Made by a program: the position numbers and the translations under genes | In this document: one piece after another, positions 28,870-38,807 of the stretch | How positions within the stretch are numbered: the first letter of the stretch is position 1 | How the letters are laid out: every line of letters starts with the position of its first letter | Notes under the pieces: model-generated | What the model was told of the DNA's origin: nothing | Seen by the model: only the letters and a program-made list of their open reading frames with translations | Database searches by the model: none | Assembly (NCBI GenBank): GCA_018240465.1 | Contig: JAFEFS010000071.1 | Coordinates: 23,544 to 87,543, forward strand | Direction: 5' to 3' | Length of the DNA: 64,000 bases | Source: Pseudomonadota bacterium | GTDB taxonomy: Bacteria > Pseudomonadota > Gammaproteobacteria > Xanthomonadales > Rhodanobacteraceae

Positions 28870-29478
28870 ATGATCGGCCTTTCCGACAGCGCGAAGAACT
28901 ATTTCCGCCACCTGCTTGCGCAACAGGACATCGACAACCTCGGCATCCGCATGAAGGCGGTCCATGCCGGCACGCCAAAGGCGGATTGCGTGCTCGAGTA
29001 TGTGGAAAGCGCCGATCTGGCCGGTGACGAAACGCGTATTGATTGCGAGGGCTTCAACGTCTACGTCGAGGCGGCCAGCGTGGACTGGCTGCGCGATGCC
29101 GAGGTCGACTATCAGGTCAGCGCGACCGGCGGCCAGCTGACGATACGCGCACCGCGCATCAAGGGCAGTGTTCCGGGTGAAGACGCGCCGCTGGCCAACC
29201 GCGTGCAATACGTGCTCGACAGCGAAATCAATCCGCAGATCGCCGCACACGGCGGCCGCGTGCGTCTCGTCGAAGCCGATGCGGACGGTGTCGTGTTGTT
29301 GCAGTTCGGTGGTGGCTGCCACGGCTGCGGCATGGCCGATGTAACCTTGAAGCAAGGCATCGAGAAGACCCTGCGCGGCCATTTCCCGGAAATCACCGCG
29401 GTGCGCGACGCGACCGATCACGCCAGCGGCAGCAATCCGTACTTCCGCGGGAAGAGCGGCGCCAGCGCTGTGGGCTGA
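28870..29478 (+). CDS. nfuA: Fe-S biogenesis protein NfuA
   Basis: A carrier that delivers 4Fe-4S clusters to target enzymes such as aconitase and lipoyl synthase. The 202-residue protein has a degenerate A-type N-terminal domain lacking the A-type cysteines, and a C-terminal Nfu domain. The cluster-binding pair is C150-x2-C153 (GGGCHGCGMADVTLKQGIE), matching E. coli C149 and C152. The start at 28870 (MIGLSDSAKNYF) fits both the family and the promoter; the frame remains open further upstream. Confidence 0.94.
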   Translation: MIGLSDSAKNYFRHLLAQQDIDNLGIRMKAVHAGTPKADCVLEYVESADLAGDETRIDCEGFNVYVEAASVDWLRDAEVDYQVSATGGQLTIRAPRIKGSVPGEDAPLANRVQYVLDSEINPQIAAHGGRVRLVEADADGVVLLQFGGGCHGCGMADVTLKQGIEKTLRGHFPEITAVRDATDHASGSNPYFRGKSGASAVG

Positions 29479-29590
29479 TGTTGCTGTCCGTCATTTCCGC
29501 ATGCGCTGGATGACCAGCCCTTTGCCCGTTGCAAGCCTCGCTTTCGCGAGATAGACGAGCCGAGGATCGAACGCCAATCAGGACGGAAGA

Positions 29591-29944
29591 TCAGTTGCCT
29601 TGCTCGTGCCTGGCCAGGTCGTCGAGCTTGCCCGGCATCGCGGCGAAGTAGCGTGCGAGCGCGTCGATCTCGGCCTCGCTCAGCGGCGCGGCCATGCCGG
29701 CCATGATCGGGTTCTTGCGCTCGCCGGACTTGTACTCGTGCAGCGCGCGCGCCAGGTAGTCGTGGTACTGGCCGGCGAGACGCGGATACTGGCTCTGCGC
29801 GGGCGTATCGGAATTGCCGTCGGCGCCGTGGCAGGCGGCGCAGGTCGCGGCTTTTTCCTTCACCTTCTCAAGCGGAATCGTTTCGGCATGGGCGACGCCG
29901 CAGGCGAGACCACAAACGGAAAGCAGGGCAATGGCGAATTTCAT
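29591..29944 (-). CDS. Small c-type cytochrome (class I)
   Basis: A 117-residue periplasmic monohaem cytochrome. It has a signal peptide (about residues 1-20, FAIALLSVCGLACGVAHA), one haem-binding motif CAACH at residues 35-39, and a C-terminal Met region (NPIMAGMAAPLSEAEID) that probably supplies the axial ligand. It looks like half of a dihaem cytochrome c4. The upstream gene on the same strand encodes a related cytochrome, so the two may pair as electron carriers to a terminal oxidase. Confidence 0.88.
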   Translation of the reverse strand: MKFAIALLSVCGLACGVAHAETIPLEKVKEKAATCAACHGADGNSDTPAQSQYPRLAGQYHDYLARALHEYKSGERKNPIMAGMAAPLSEAEIDALARYFAAMPGKLDDLARHEQGN

Positions 29945-29967
29945 GGCGTGTCGGTTTCCGTTTCTGC

Positions 29968-30315
29968 TTATTTGGCGGTGATGCTGGAAAGGTAGGTCGC
30001 GATGTCCTTGATGTCCTGTTCGGACAGACTCTCGCCCTGTGCACGCATGGTGGGATGGCTGCGCTGGCCAGTCTTGTACTCGGTCAAGGCGGCGACGAGA
30101 TAGTCGTAGTTCTGGCCGCCGATGCGCGGCACGTGGTAGTTCGGATACGCATTCGTGTAGCCGGTCACCCCGTGGCAGCCACCGCAGGTGTAGACGAGCG
30201 CCTTGCCGGCTTTGGCATCGCCCTTCGGCGCGACAACCGCATCGGTGGCGAAAGCGGGCGCAGCGAGGGCTGCGGTCAGGGCAATCAGGGCGCAGGCAAG
30301 CTTCGTTCTCGTCAT
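29968..30315 (-). CDS. Small c-type cytochrome (class I), second copy
   Basis: A 115-residue monohaem cytochrome with a signal peptide (LACALIALTAALAAPAFA), the haem motif CGGCH and the axial Met region HPTMRAQGESLSEQDI. It lies 23 bases upstream of the other cytochrome, is clearly related to it (shared Y-x-P-R-I/L-x-G-Q-x-Y-D/H-Y-L and YK(S/T)G) and probably shares its transcript. The start at 30315 was preferred over an upstream in-frame codon because the signal peptide begins here. A TATACT hexamer (minus strand, 30360-30355) may be the -10 box. Confidence 0.87.
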   Translation of the reverse strand: MTRTKLACALIALTAALAAPAFATDAVVAPKGDAKAGKALVYTCGGCHGVTGYTNAYPNYHVPRIGGQNYDYLVAALTEYKTGQRSHPTMRAQGESLSEQDIKDIATYLSSITAK

Positions 30316-30812
30316 GTTCTCGGGGCCGGCAACGGTTGAAGAAATGGGCGCGAGAGTATAACAACCCCCGCGCACTTACTTCTAGCGACCCGTGGCCAGC
30401 CCGCGCCGGTTCGCCGTACTGCGGCTGGAATGACATGGTTGGCCATCGCCGGCACAGGCCGGAGACCGCCCGCCCGTGAGGTATACATGTGGATTTTTCC
30501 GTATCCATGGGCATCGCAGGCAGCCATGACCGGCAATTTCGTCACGCTCTGAACCAACACGCTGCCACGCCGGCGCGCATGACTATTGGCGCTTACGCTT
30601 GCAACTTTTTGTAGCGAAAATGCATCCATTGGACTGGGGTCAGGGGAGGGATGCAGGCGGGTACTTGATTGATCGAACGCACACGAGCCGGAACACATGG
30701 CGCCGCACGATCATGACTTCTGGGGGATGGTCAGTGAACGGTGATGTAGTCTAGTATAACACCATAGCGATAATGCCTCCCTTCTCCAACGCTCCCGGCG
30801 CTTTCCAACTCC
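30316..30812. other. Intergenic region without a recognisable gene
   Basis: A 497-base spacer between the cytochrome pair (minus) and the RND locus (plus). It should hold divergent promoters. A TATAAC hexamer near 30755 is a candidate -10 for the adaptor gene, with no convincing -35. A 128-codon minus-strand frame (30312-30698) has no protein-like features. I see no RNA gene or clear operator. Confidence 0.4.
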
Positions 30813-32054
30813 ATGAAAATAAACAAGAACATCGCGAATTCGAGTGTGATTCTCATTTGCACCGGTTTGGTCTCGCTGTTGCTTTCCGCCTGCAGCGGCG
30901 GCAGCCCGGCCCAGGCCAAGGAAAGCAAGGACGCCAAGGCGGAGGTCGTCAACGCTGTGCCGGTCGAGGTCGCCAGGGCGACGCGCGCCGAGATCGCGGC
31001 CAGCTACAACGGCACTGCGACGCTGACTGCCGACCACGAGGCCCAGGTCGCGGCGAAAACCTCGGGCGTGCTGGTCAAGCTGTTTGTCGAAGAAGGCCAG
31101 AGCGTGAAGGCGGGGCAGGTGCTCGCCCAGCTCGAGCAGGAGACCGCACGTGCCAAGCTGGCCCAGGCCGAGGCACAGATGCGCAAGGCCGATGCCAGCT
31201 TCAACTACAGCGAGAAGGCGATCCAGAAGCAGCTCATTCCGCAGCGCGACTTCGACCAGGCCAAGTACGACATGCAGAACCTGCGCGCGGCCCGCGAGGA
31301 AGCGGCGCTGAACCTGCAGTTCACGACCATCACGGCACCGGTCGACGGCGTCATCGCCGAGCGTTCGGTCAAGCTCGGCAACCTGATCCAGACCAATCAG
31401 AGCCTGTTCCGCATCGTCGGCATGGATCCGCTGCAGGCAGTGCTCAACGTCCCCGAGCGCCAGCTCGGTATCCTCAAGGCGGGCCAGCAGGTCACGCTCG
31501 AAGCCGACGCCCTGCCCGGACAGAAGTTCGGCGGCAGCATCCTGCGTATCGCGCCCGTGGTCGATTCGAACAGCGGCACCTTCCGCGTGACCTGCGAGTT
31601 CCACGACAAGAGCGGCACCCTCAAGCCGGGTATGTTCGGCCGCATCGGTATCGTCTACGACCAGCGCGCCGACGCGTTGACAGTGCCGCGCTCCGCGCTC
31701 GTCGAGGAAGACGGTGAGACCGCCGTGTTCGTCGTCGACAAAGCCACCGACAAGGCCACCGACGACACGAAGGACGGCTCGAAGAAGGACGCGGCGAAGA
31801 AGGATGCCAAGTTGGCCGATGCGAACAAGGGCGACGTGAAGCCCGCTGCGCCGGGCCTGGTCGCACGCCGCAAGCTGGTCAAGGTCGGCTATACCGAGGG
31901 CGACAAGGTCGAGATCCGCTCCGGGATCGACGCCGGCACGCAGGTGATCACGGTCGGCCGTAACGCCGTGCGTGACGGTACCGCCGTGCAGGTGCTCAAC
32001 GGCGACAAGGACAAGCAGCTCGCGCAGAAGTCGGCAGACGAGAAGAAGGGCTGA
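30813..32054 (+). CDS. RND efflux periplasmic adaptor (membrane fusion protein)
   Basis: A 413-residue adaptor linking inner-membrane RND pumps to an outer-membrane channel. A lipoprotein signal is present (LVSLLLSACSGG, lipobox Cys near residue 27). The biotinyl-lipoyl half motif VAAKTSGVLVKLFVEEGQSVKAGQVL is followed by a short hairpin (EQETARAKLAQAEAQMRKAD), the second half (TAPVDGVIAERSVKLGNLI) and beta-barrel and membrane-proximal domains. An unusual Lys/Asp/Ala-rich insertion of about 45 residues (about 310-352, KATDKATDD and KKDAAKKDAK) interrupts the last domain. It is followed two bases later by the first permease gene. Confidence 0.9.
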   Translation: MKINKNIANSSVILICTGLVSLLLSACSGGSPAQAKESKDAKAEVVNAVPVEVARATRAEIAASYNGTATLTADHEAQVAAKTSGVLVKLFVEEGQSVKAGQVLAQLEQETARAKLAQAEAQMRKADASFNYSEKAIQKQLIPQRDFDQAKYDMQNLRAAREEAALNLQFTTITAPVDGVIAERSVKLGNLIQTNQSLFRIVGMDPLQAVLNVPERQLGILKAGQQVTLEADALPGQKFGGSILRIAPVVDSNSGTFRVTCEFHDKSGTLKPGMFGRIGIVYDQRADALTVPRSALVEEDGETAVFVVDKATDKATDDTKDGSKKDAAKKDAKLADANKGDVKPAAPGLVARRKLVKVGYTEGDKVEIRSGIDAGTQVITVGRNAVRDGTAVQVLNGDKDKQLAQKSADEKKG

Positions 32055-32056
32055 GC

Positions 32057-35000
32057 ATGAACATCGTCGAACTCGCAACCCGACGGCGCGTCACCGTCGG
32101 CATGGTGACGCTCACCTTCGTTTTGTTCGGCCTGATTGCATTGACGGGACTCAAGGTCAATCTGCTGCCGGACCTGACCTATCCGACGTTGACCGTACGC
32201 ACCGAGTACGAGGGCGCCGCACCGCTGGAAATCGAGAACCTGATTTCGCAGCCGGTCGAGGAAGCGATCGGCGTGGTCAAGAACCTGCGCAAGATCCATT
32301 CGGTATCGCGCACCGGTCAGTCCGACGTGATCCTCGAATTCGCCTGGGGCACGAACATGGACCAGGCCGGCCTCGACGTGCGCGACAAGCTCGACACGTT
32401 GCAGTTGCCGCTCGACGCGAAGAAGCCGGTGCTGTTGCGCTTCAATCCGTCGACCGATCCGATCATGCGTTTGTCGTTGTCGCAGGGAACGGGGAACAGG
32501 GAACAGGGAGCGGGAAAAGCGGATGCGAAGCCCGCGACTGCCGAGGTCAATGAAGCGCAGTTGAAGCAGCTGCGCCGCTTCGCCGACGATGAGTTGAAGA
32601 AACGCCTGGAACCGACCGCGGGTGTCGCGGCGGTCAAGGTCGGCGGCGGTCTCGAAGATCAGGTCGACGTCGACATCGACCAGCAGAAGCTGCGCCAGCT
32701 CAACCTCAATATCGCCGACGTGACCAAGCGTCTGACCGATGAAAACGTCAACGTCTCCGGTGGTCGCATCGAGAACGGCTCGCAGCGCTATCTCGTGCGC
32801 ACGGTCAACCAGTTCACCAACCTCGACGAGATGCGCAACCTGCTGATCAAGGTCGACAACGGTGTGCCGGTGCGGCTCAAGGACATCGCCGACGTCAAGC
32901 AGGGATTCAAGGAACGCGAAGGCATCGTGCGCGTCGACGGCCATGAGGCGATCGAGCTGGCGATCTACAAGGAAGGCGACGCGAATACGGTCAGCGTCGC
33001 CGCCGCGGTGAAGAAAGGCCTGGCCAAACTCAAGGACATCCTGCCGCCGAACGCGAAGCTCGACACGATCGACGACCAGTCGATCTTCATCCAATCCTCG
33101 CTCGACGACGTGCGCAACGACGCGGTCATCGGCGGCGTGCTCGCGATCCTCATCATCTTCTTTTTCCTCGCCGATTCGTGGAGCACGTTCATCATTTCGC
33201 TGAGCCTGCCGATCTCGCTGATCACCACGTTTTTCTTCATGGGTCAGGCGAACGTGAGCCTCAACGTGATGTCGCTCGGAGGCCTCGCGCTGGCAACCGG
33301 CATGGTGGTCGACGACTCGATCGTGGTGCTCGAGAACATCGCGCGCATGCGCGAGCACGGTGCGAGCATTCTCGAAGCGTCGGTGAAGGGCGCCAAGGAA
33401 GTGTCGATGGCGGTGATCGCCTCGACCCTGACCACGGTCGCGGTGTTCTTCCCGCTGGTCTTCGTGCAGGGCGTCGGCGGGCAGTTGTTCCGCGACCAGG
33501 CGCTGACGGTGACTTTCGCCATGCTGATTTCGCTGGTCGTCGCGATGACCCTGATTCCGATGCTGGCTTCGCTCAAGGGTCGCGCGCCGCTCGCGTACAG
33601 GGAAGAAGAGCCGTCACCGGGATGGCAGCCGACGAGCCGGCCCGGCCGCACGGTGAAGAAAATCGTCACGCCGATATCGAAACTGTTCTTCCAGCGGATT
33701 CCGCGCCTGATCGCGACTATCGCGTTCGTCGTGTCCGGCGTGATCGGCAAGGTCGTCGGCAAAGTGCTGCGCGCGATAGGGCGCTTCGTGATGATACCGT
33801 ACAACGCGGCCGCGCGTTCCTACCACGCACTTCTGCCGCAGGCGCTTGCCCACCCTGTTCTCGTGCTCGGATTCGCGGCACTGGCTTTCATCGCGAGCCT
33901 GCTCGTGATCCCGACGCTCGGCATGGACCTGATTCCGCAGCTTGCCCAGGGCCGCTTCGAGATGACGGTGAAGCTGCCCCCCGGCACCGCACTGAACGAC
34001 ACCGACGCATTGGTGAAGGAGCTGGAAACCGCCAACGCAAAGGATCCGAACATCGAGCTGATCTACGGCGTCAGCGGCACCGGCACGCGCCTCGATGCGA
34101 CACCGACCGAATCGGGCGAGAACATCGCGCGCCTCCTCGTCGTGCTCAAGCACGGTGCCGGCGAGAAGGGCGAGCGCGCGGCGACTGACGCACTGCGCGC
34201 AAGCATGAAGACCCATCCGGGCGCCGAGGTGAAGTTCTCGCGACCGCAACTTTTCAGCTTTGCCACACCGCTGGAAATCGAGCTGCGCGGCTACGACCTC
34301 GCTTCGCTCGAAAAAGCCGGCAAGAAACTGACCAATCTGATGAATGCCTCGGATCGCTTCGCCGACGTGAAGTCGACCGTGGAAGGCGGCTATCCCGAGA
34401 TCCAGATCCGTTTCGACCAGGACCGCGCCGCCGCGTTCGGACTGACCACGAAACAGATTGCCGATCAGGTGGTCAACAAGGTCAAGGGCTCGGTGGCGAC
34501 GCGCTACAGCTTCCGCGACCGCAAGATCGACGTACTCGTGCGCGCGCAGGAGAACCAGCGTGGCTCGGTCGACGACATCCGCAACCTGATCGTCGGTTTT
34601 GCGCAGAGCGGTACGGCGAGCACGAGTGCGAGCAACTCGGGTAGTGGTTCGACGAGCGCCATGGGCAGTTCCGGCGCGGCGTCCACGGTGAGTTCGTCTG
34701 GCGGCGCTTCGACCGGCACGAACTCGAATTCGCAATCCACGACAACGAATAGCGCCGCGGCGGGCACACCGATCCGCCTGTCCGCGGTCGCCGACGTCGT
34801 CTCGACAATCGGCCCGAGCGAAATCCATCGCATCAGCCAGGAACGCGTCGCGATCGTCTCGGCCAATCTGCATTACGGCGACCTCGGCACAGCCGTCGCC
34901 GAAGTACGCAAGCTGATCCGCGACAATCCGCTCGCCGCGGGCGTGACCGCGCATATCGGCGGCCAGAGCGAGGAGCTCGACGCGTCGACCAACTCGTTGA

Positions 35001-35563
35001 TTTTCGCACTCGTGCTCGCGATCTTCCTCGTCTACCTGGTGATGGCCTCGCAGTTCGAGTCGTTGCTGCATCCGTTCGTCATCATGTTCTCGATCCCGCT
35101 CGCGCTGGTCGGCGCGGTGCTCGCGCTGAAACTGACGTTCACGCCGCTCAGCGTGGTCGTGTTCATCGGCCTGATCATGCTCGCCGGCATCGTGGTGAAG
35201 AACGCCATCGTGCTGATCGATCGCGTCAACCAGTTGCGCGAGGAAGGCGTGGCCAAGGTCGATGCGCTCACCCAAGCCGCCGAGTCGCGCCTGCGCCCGA
35301 TCACGATGACGACGCTGTGCACGCTGATCGGCTTCCTGCCGCTGGCGATCGGCCTCGGCGACGGCTCGGAAGTGCGTGCACCGATGGCGATCACCGTGAT
35401 CGGCGGCCTGGCCATCTCGACATTGCTGACCTTGGTGGTGATCCCGGTCGTGTACACGTTGCTCGACCGCCGCAGCGATGCGGTGTATCGCGAACGCGGC
35501 GAGCGCAAGGCGAGGGCGGTGCTTGACGATGCTGCGGTCGCACCGCACGGAGCGACGCCGTGA
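32057..35563 (+). CDS. RND efflux permease 1
   Basis: A 1168-residue inner-membrane proton/drug antiporter of the AcrB superfamily, longer than the usual 1020-1050. Twelve membrane segments flank two large periplasmic loops. TM4 has D419-D420 in GMVVDDSIVVLENI and TM10 has K1048 in GIVVKNAIVLID, so the classical proton relay is intact. Extra length comes from a Gly/Asn/Gln insert at about 143-156, a cytoplasmic insert near 520-560 and a Ser/Thr/Gly-rich insert about 851-905. It starts two bases after the adaptor gene and is probably co-transcribed. Substrates are unknown. Confidence 0.9.
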   Translation: MNIVELATRRRVTVGMVTLTFVLFGLIALTGLKVNLLPDLTYPTLTVRTEYEGAAPLEIENLISQPVEEAIGVVKNLRKIHSVSRTGQSDVILEFAWGTNMDQAGLDVRDKLDTLQLPLDAKKPVLLRFNPSTDPIMRLSLSQGTGNREQGAGKADAKPATAEVNEAQLKQLRRFADDELKKRLEPTAGVAAVKVGGGLEDQVDVDIDQQKLRQLNLNIADVTKRLTDENVNVSGGRIENGSQRYLVRTVNQFTNLDEMRNLLIKVDNGVPVRLKDIADVKQGFKEREGIVRVDGHEAIELAIYKEGDANTVSVAAAVKKGLAKLKDILPPNAKLDTIDDQSIFIQSSLDDVRNDAVIGGVLAILIIFFFLADSWSTFIISLSLPISLITTFFFMGQANVSLNVMSLGGLALATGMVVDDSIVVLENIARMREHGASILEASVKGAKEVSMAVIASTLTTVAVFFPLVFVQGVGGQLFRDQALTVTFAMLISLVVAMTLIPMLASLKGRAPLAYREEEPSPGWQPTSRPGRTVKKIVTPISKLFFQRIPRLIATIAFVVSGVIGKVVGKVLRAIGRFVMIPYNAAARSYHALLPQALAHPVLVLGFAALAFIASLLVIPTLGMDLIPQLAQGRFEMTVKLPPGTALNDTDALVKELETANAKDPNIELIYGVSGTGTRLDATPTESGENIARLLVVLKHGAGEKGERAATDALRASMKTHPGAEVKFSRPQLFSFATPLEIELRGYDLASLEKAGKKLTNLMNASDRFADVKSTVEGGYPEIQIRFDQDRAAAFGLTTKQIADQVVNKVKGSVATRYSFRDRKIDVLVRAQENQRGSVDDIRNLIVGFAQSGTASTSASNSGSGSTSAMGSSGAASTVSSSGGASTGTNSNSQSTTTNSAAAGTPIRLSAVADVVSTIGPSEIHRISQERVAIVSANLHYGDLGTAVAEVRKLIRDNPLAAGVTAHIGGQSEELDASTNSLIFALVLAIFLVYLVMASQFESLLHPFVIMFSIPLALVGAVLALKLTFTPLSVVVFIGLIMLAGIVVKNAIVLIDRVNQLREEGVAKVDALTQAAESRLRPITMTTLCTLIGFLPLAIGLGDGSEVRAPMAITVIGGLAISTLLTLVVIPVVYTLLDRRSDAVYRERGERKARAVLDDAAVAPHGATP
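32485..32516 (+). repeat. GGGAACAGGGAACAG-type repeat inside the permease gene
   Basis: Four imperfect units of the GGGAAC(A/G)G type lie in frame within permease 1 and encode the insert GTGNREQGAGK. The unit resembles short tandem repeats normally intergenic in Xanthomonadaceae (family knowledge from memory). No reading-frame damage results. Confidence 0.6.
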
Positions 35564-35596
35564 AGAAAAAAGCGTTTAACGCAGATCAGAGCGGAT

Positions 35597-35682
35597 CAAC
35601 GCAGATAAACGCGGATAAAGCATTTTTAGGATTTTGCTCTATCAGATTTTTGGCTAAAAAAAATCTGCTCTTATCTGCGTTG
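35597..35682. repeat. Inverted repeat element (AACGCAGATAA type)
   Basis: CAACGCAGATAA (35597-35608) and TTATCTGCGTTG (35671-35682) form a perfect 12-base inverted repeat between permeases 1 and 2. Partial direct copies (AACGCAGATC, AACGCGGATAA) sit beside the left arm. A related element lies between permeases 2 and 3. Confidence 0.6.
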
Positions 35683-35717
35683 GTTGCTCTTTCTTTTGCA
35701 CGTGTAGGGGAGCGCAC

Positions 35718-38700
35718 ATGACCCTTGCCGAATTGAGTCTCAAGCGCCCGGTCACCGCGATCATGCTGTTCGTGTCGATGACCGTGATCGGCCTGATCGC
35801 CGCGTTCCGCCTGCCGCTGGAATCGATGCCCGACATCCAGTTTCCGTTCATGGTGGTCGATCTGCCATACCAGGGTTCGACCCCGAGCGAGGTCGAGCGC
35901 ACGGTGACACGCCCGGTCGAGGAAGCGCTGTCGACGCTGACCGGCATCCAGCGCATGGATTCTTTGACGCGTGCGGACGGCGTGCAGATCCAGATGCAAT
36001 TCAAGTGGGGTCAGGACACCGCGGTGAAGGCGGTCGAGGCACGCGGCAAGATCGATGCCATCCGCGCCGACCTGCCGAGCGACCTGTTGCGCTACAACGT
36101 GTTCAAGTTCGCCTCAAACGACCGGCCGGTGCTGCAGTTGCGCATTTCGTCCGAACGCGATCTGACCAATGCCTACGAATTGCTCGACCGCGCGCTGAAG
36201 CGGCCGCTCGAGCGCCTGCCCGGCGTGGCGCGCGTGCAGATCGAGGGCGTTGCCCAGCGCGAAGTGCGCATCGAGATCGACGCCGACCGCCTGACCGCTG
36301 CCGGCGTCGGCCTCAACGATCTGTATCAGCGACTCAACACGGCCAACTTCTCCGCGTCGGGCGGTCTGGTCAGGGACGGCGCGCTGCGCTATCACGTACA
36401 GCCGGTCGGCGAATGGCGCAGCATCGAGGAAATCCGCGATCTTGCTATCAACGACAAGGGTCTGAAGCTTTCCGACATCGCCAACGTCGAGGTGATGCCC
36501 GCGCGCCTCACCTATGCGCGCCACCTCGACCAGCGTCCAGCGGTGGCCGTGGAAATCTCCAAGGAGCGCAGCGCCAACCTGGTCGACGTGGGGCGTCGCG
36601 TCATGGCCGAGGTCGATCGCATCCGCGAACAGCCGGAGATGCGCGGCATCCAGATCTATGCACTCGGCAATCAGGCCAAAAATGTCACCGAAAGTCTGCG
36701 TCAGCTTGGCCAGGCGGGGCTCGAAGGCACGTTGCTGTCGATTCTGGTGCTGTTCTTCTTCCTGCGCGATTGGCCGTCGACGCTGATGGTGTCGCTCGCG
36801 ATCCCGATCTGTTTCGTCATCACGATGGGCTGCATGCAGTTCTTCGGCATGACCCTCAACATCCTGTCGATGATGGGCTTGCTGCTCGCGGTCGGCATGC
36901 TCGTCGACAACGCGGTGGTCGTCGTCGAAAGCATCTACCACTACCGCGAAAAACACCCGGACAAGCCGTGGTACTGCGCGGTGCAGGGCACCCAGGTCGT
37001 CGGCATAGCGATCGCCGCCGGCACGCTCGCCAGCGTGATCGTATTCCTGCCGATGGTGTTCGGCGAGAAGGATGACATCAGCGTGTTCCTGACCCAGGTT
37101 GCGGTGGCGATGGCGATTGCGCATCTGGCATCCTGGCTGGTCGCGGTCAGCCTCGTGCCGATGCTGTCGGCGAAGCTGCCGCCGCCGAAGTTCATCGGCC
37201 GCAAGACGCTGGTCACGCGCATGCAGAGTGCCTACGGCGGTTTCGTCGCACGTACGCTGCGCCACCGCCGCTGGACCATGCTCTGGCTGCTCGGCCTGCT
37301 CCTGGTCAGCATCGTTCTGCCGGCCGCGCACACGAAGATGGACATGTTTCCGAGCGGCGATCGCGACCAGCTTTTCCTCGGCTATCGCCTCAACGCGATG
37401 TATCCGCTGGCCGAGTTGAAGCGGTCCGTCGACACGGTCGAGAAGTACCTTGACGCGCATCGTGCCGAATTCCACATCAAGAACATCTACAGCCGCTACG
37501 CCGAGGACGGCAACGACACCTTCACCACGATCCTGTTCAAGGAAGACGAACGCGACCAGGTCGACACCAAGGCGATCATGGAGAAGATCCGCAAGGAAGG
37601 GCCGAGGGTCCCGATCGGCGACATCGTGTTCGACTTCAACGGCAACGGCGGCAACGACAACAGCATCCAGTTCAGCCTCAACGGTGACTCGGGGCAGGTG
37701 CTGCGCGAACTGTCGGCAACGGTGATTCCGATCATCAAGTCGCTGCCGAGCCTGCGCGACGTGCGCGCCGACCAGGACAGCGGCAACCGCGAACTCGCGA
37801 TTCATGTCGACCGCGAGAAGGCACGATCCTACGGATTCTCGGCCAGCGATGTGGCGCAGTACATTTCGGTGGCGCTGCGCGGCGGCCAGCTCAAGGACTA
37901 CCACAGCGGCCAGGACCAATTGCAGGTATGGATGCGCTTCCGCGGCGCGGATGCGCGCGACCTCGACAGCCTCTCCGACTACAAGTTGCGCCGCGCCGAC
38001 GGCACCCAGATTCCACTCATGTCAATGGTGCAGGTATCGACCAACAATGCCTCGTCGGTGATCGAGCGCAGCAACCGGCAAACCTCGTTGTCGATCAAGG
38101 CCAACCTCGCCGACGGCAAGACCGCGAACGATGCGCGCGCCGAGATCGAGAACGTGATGAACAAGGTGCAGCTACCGCCCGGCTATCGCTGGAGCTTCGG
38201 CCAGAACTTCGACCGCGACGACAACGCGGCGGCAAAGATGATGCTCAATCTCGTGCTCGCCCTCGTGCTGGTGTACGTGGTCATGTGCGCGATGTTCGAG
38301 TCGCTGATCTATCCGGCCGCAATCCTGACCACGTTCATCTTCTCGATCTTCGGCGTGTTCTGGTTGTTCTGGATCACCGGCACGACGTTCTCGATCATGG
38401 CCTTCATCGGCGTGCTGATCCTGATGGGTGTCGTCGTCAACAATGGCATCGTCATGATCGTGCACATCAACCAGCTGCGCCACGAGGGAATGGATCGCGT
38501 CGACGCGCTTATCCAGGGCGCGAAGGACCGCCTGCGCCCGATCCTGATGACGATGGGTACGGCCATTCTCGGCATGGTGCCGCTGTGCATCAGCCGCACC
38601 GGCATCGGCGGTGACGGCCCGCCGTACTACCCGATGGCGCGTGCGATCACAGGTGGTCTGATCTTTTCGACGATCGTCAGCCTGCTCGTGTTGCCGGTAA

Positions 38701-38792
38701 TCTATTCGCTGCTCGACGATGCGAGTCTTTGGGCCAAGCGCGTGCTACGAGATGCGCGCGCGCGTCGCGGGCGGGATTTGCGCGCCGCCTGA
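35718..38792 (+). CDS. RND efflux permease 2
   Basis: A 1024-residue RND permease of normal length, beginning MTLAELSLKRPVTAIMLFV. It is a close paralogue of permease 3. Permease topology is complete. In TM4 the usual Asp-Asp pair is D397-N398 (GMLVDNAVVVVESIY), and in TM10 the usual Lys is N908 (GVVVNNGIVMIVHIN). These replace two AcrB proton-relay positions (D408 and K940), so coupling may differ or depend on a partner subunit, which is inference. The third gene of the adaptor-permease cluster, 154 bases after permease 1. Confidence 0.9.
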   Translation: MTLAELSLKRPVTAIMLFVSMTVIGLIAAFRLPLESMPDIQFPFMVVDLPYQGSTPSEVERTVTRPVEEALSTLTGIQRMDSLTRADGVQIQMQFKWGQDTAVKAVEARGKIDAIRADLPSDLLRYNVFKFASNDRPVLQLRISSERDLTNAYELLDRALKRPLERLPGVARVQIEGVAQREVRIEIDADRLTAAGVGLNDLYQRLNTANFSASGGLVRDGALRYHVQPVGEWRSIEEIRDLAINDKGLKLSDIANVEVMPARLTYARHLDQRPAVAVEISKERSANLVDVGRRVMAEVDRIREQPEMRGIQIYALGNQAKNVTESLRQLGQAGLEGTLLSILVLFFFLRDWPSTLMVSLAIPICFVITMGCMQFFGMTLNILSMMGLLLAVGMLVDNAVVVVESIYHYREKHPDKPWYCAVQGTQVVGIAIAAGTLASVIVFLPMVFGEKDDISVFLTQVAVAMAIAHLASWLVAVSLVPMLSAKLPPPKFIGRKTLVTRMQSAYGGFVARTLRHRRWTMLWLLGLLLVSIVLPAAHTKMDMFPSGDRDQLFLGYRLNAMYPLAELKRSVDTVEKYLDAHRAEFHIKNIYSRYAEDGNDTFTTILFKEDERDQVDTKAIMEKIRKEGPRVPIGDIVFDFNGNGGNDNSIQFSLNGDSGQVLRELSATVIPIIKSLPSLRDVRADQDSGNRELAIHVDREKARSYGFSASDVAQYISVALRGGQLKDYHSGQDQLQVWMRFRGADARDLDSLSDYKLRRADGTQIPLMSMVQVSTNNASSVIERSNRQTSLSIKANLADGKTANDARAEIENVMNKVQLPPGYRWSFGQNFDRDDNAAAKMMLNLVLALVLVYVVMCAMFESLIYPAAILTTFIFSIFGVFWLFWITGTTFSIMAFIGVLILMGVVVNNGIVMIVHINQLRHEGMDRVDALIQGAKDRLRPILMTMGTAILGMVPLCISRTGIGGDGPPYYPMARAITGGLIFSTIVSLLVLPVIYSLLDDASLWAKRVLRDARARRGRDLRAA

Positions 38793-38807
38793 AATCCAAA
38801 GCAATGG

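Noticed and set aside
30711..32078. A 455-codon minus-strand open frame opposite the RND adaptor
   Set aside because: It is a high-GC antisense frame. The plus strand holds a full adaptor with lipobox, lipoyl motifs and normal codon use.
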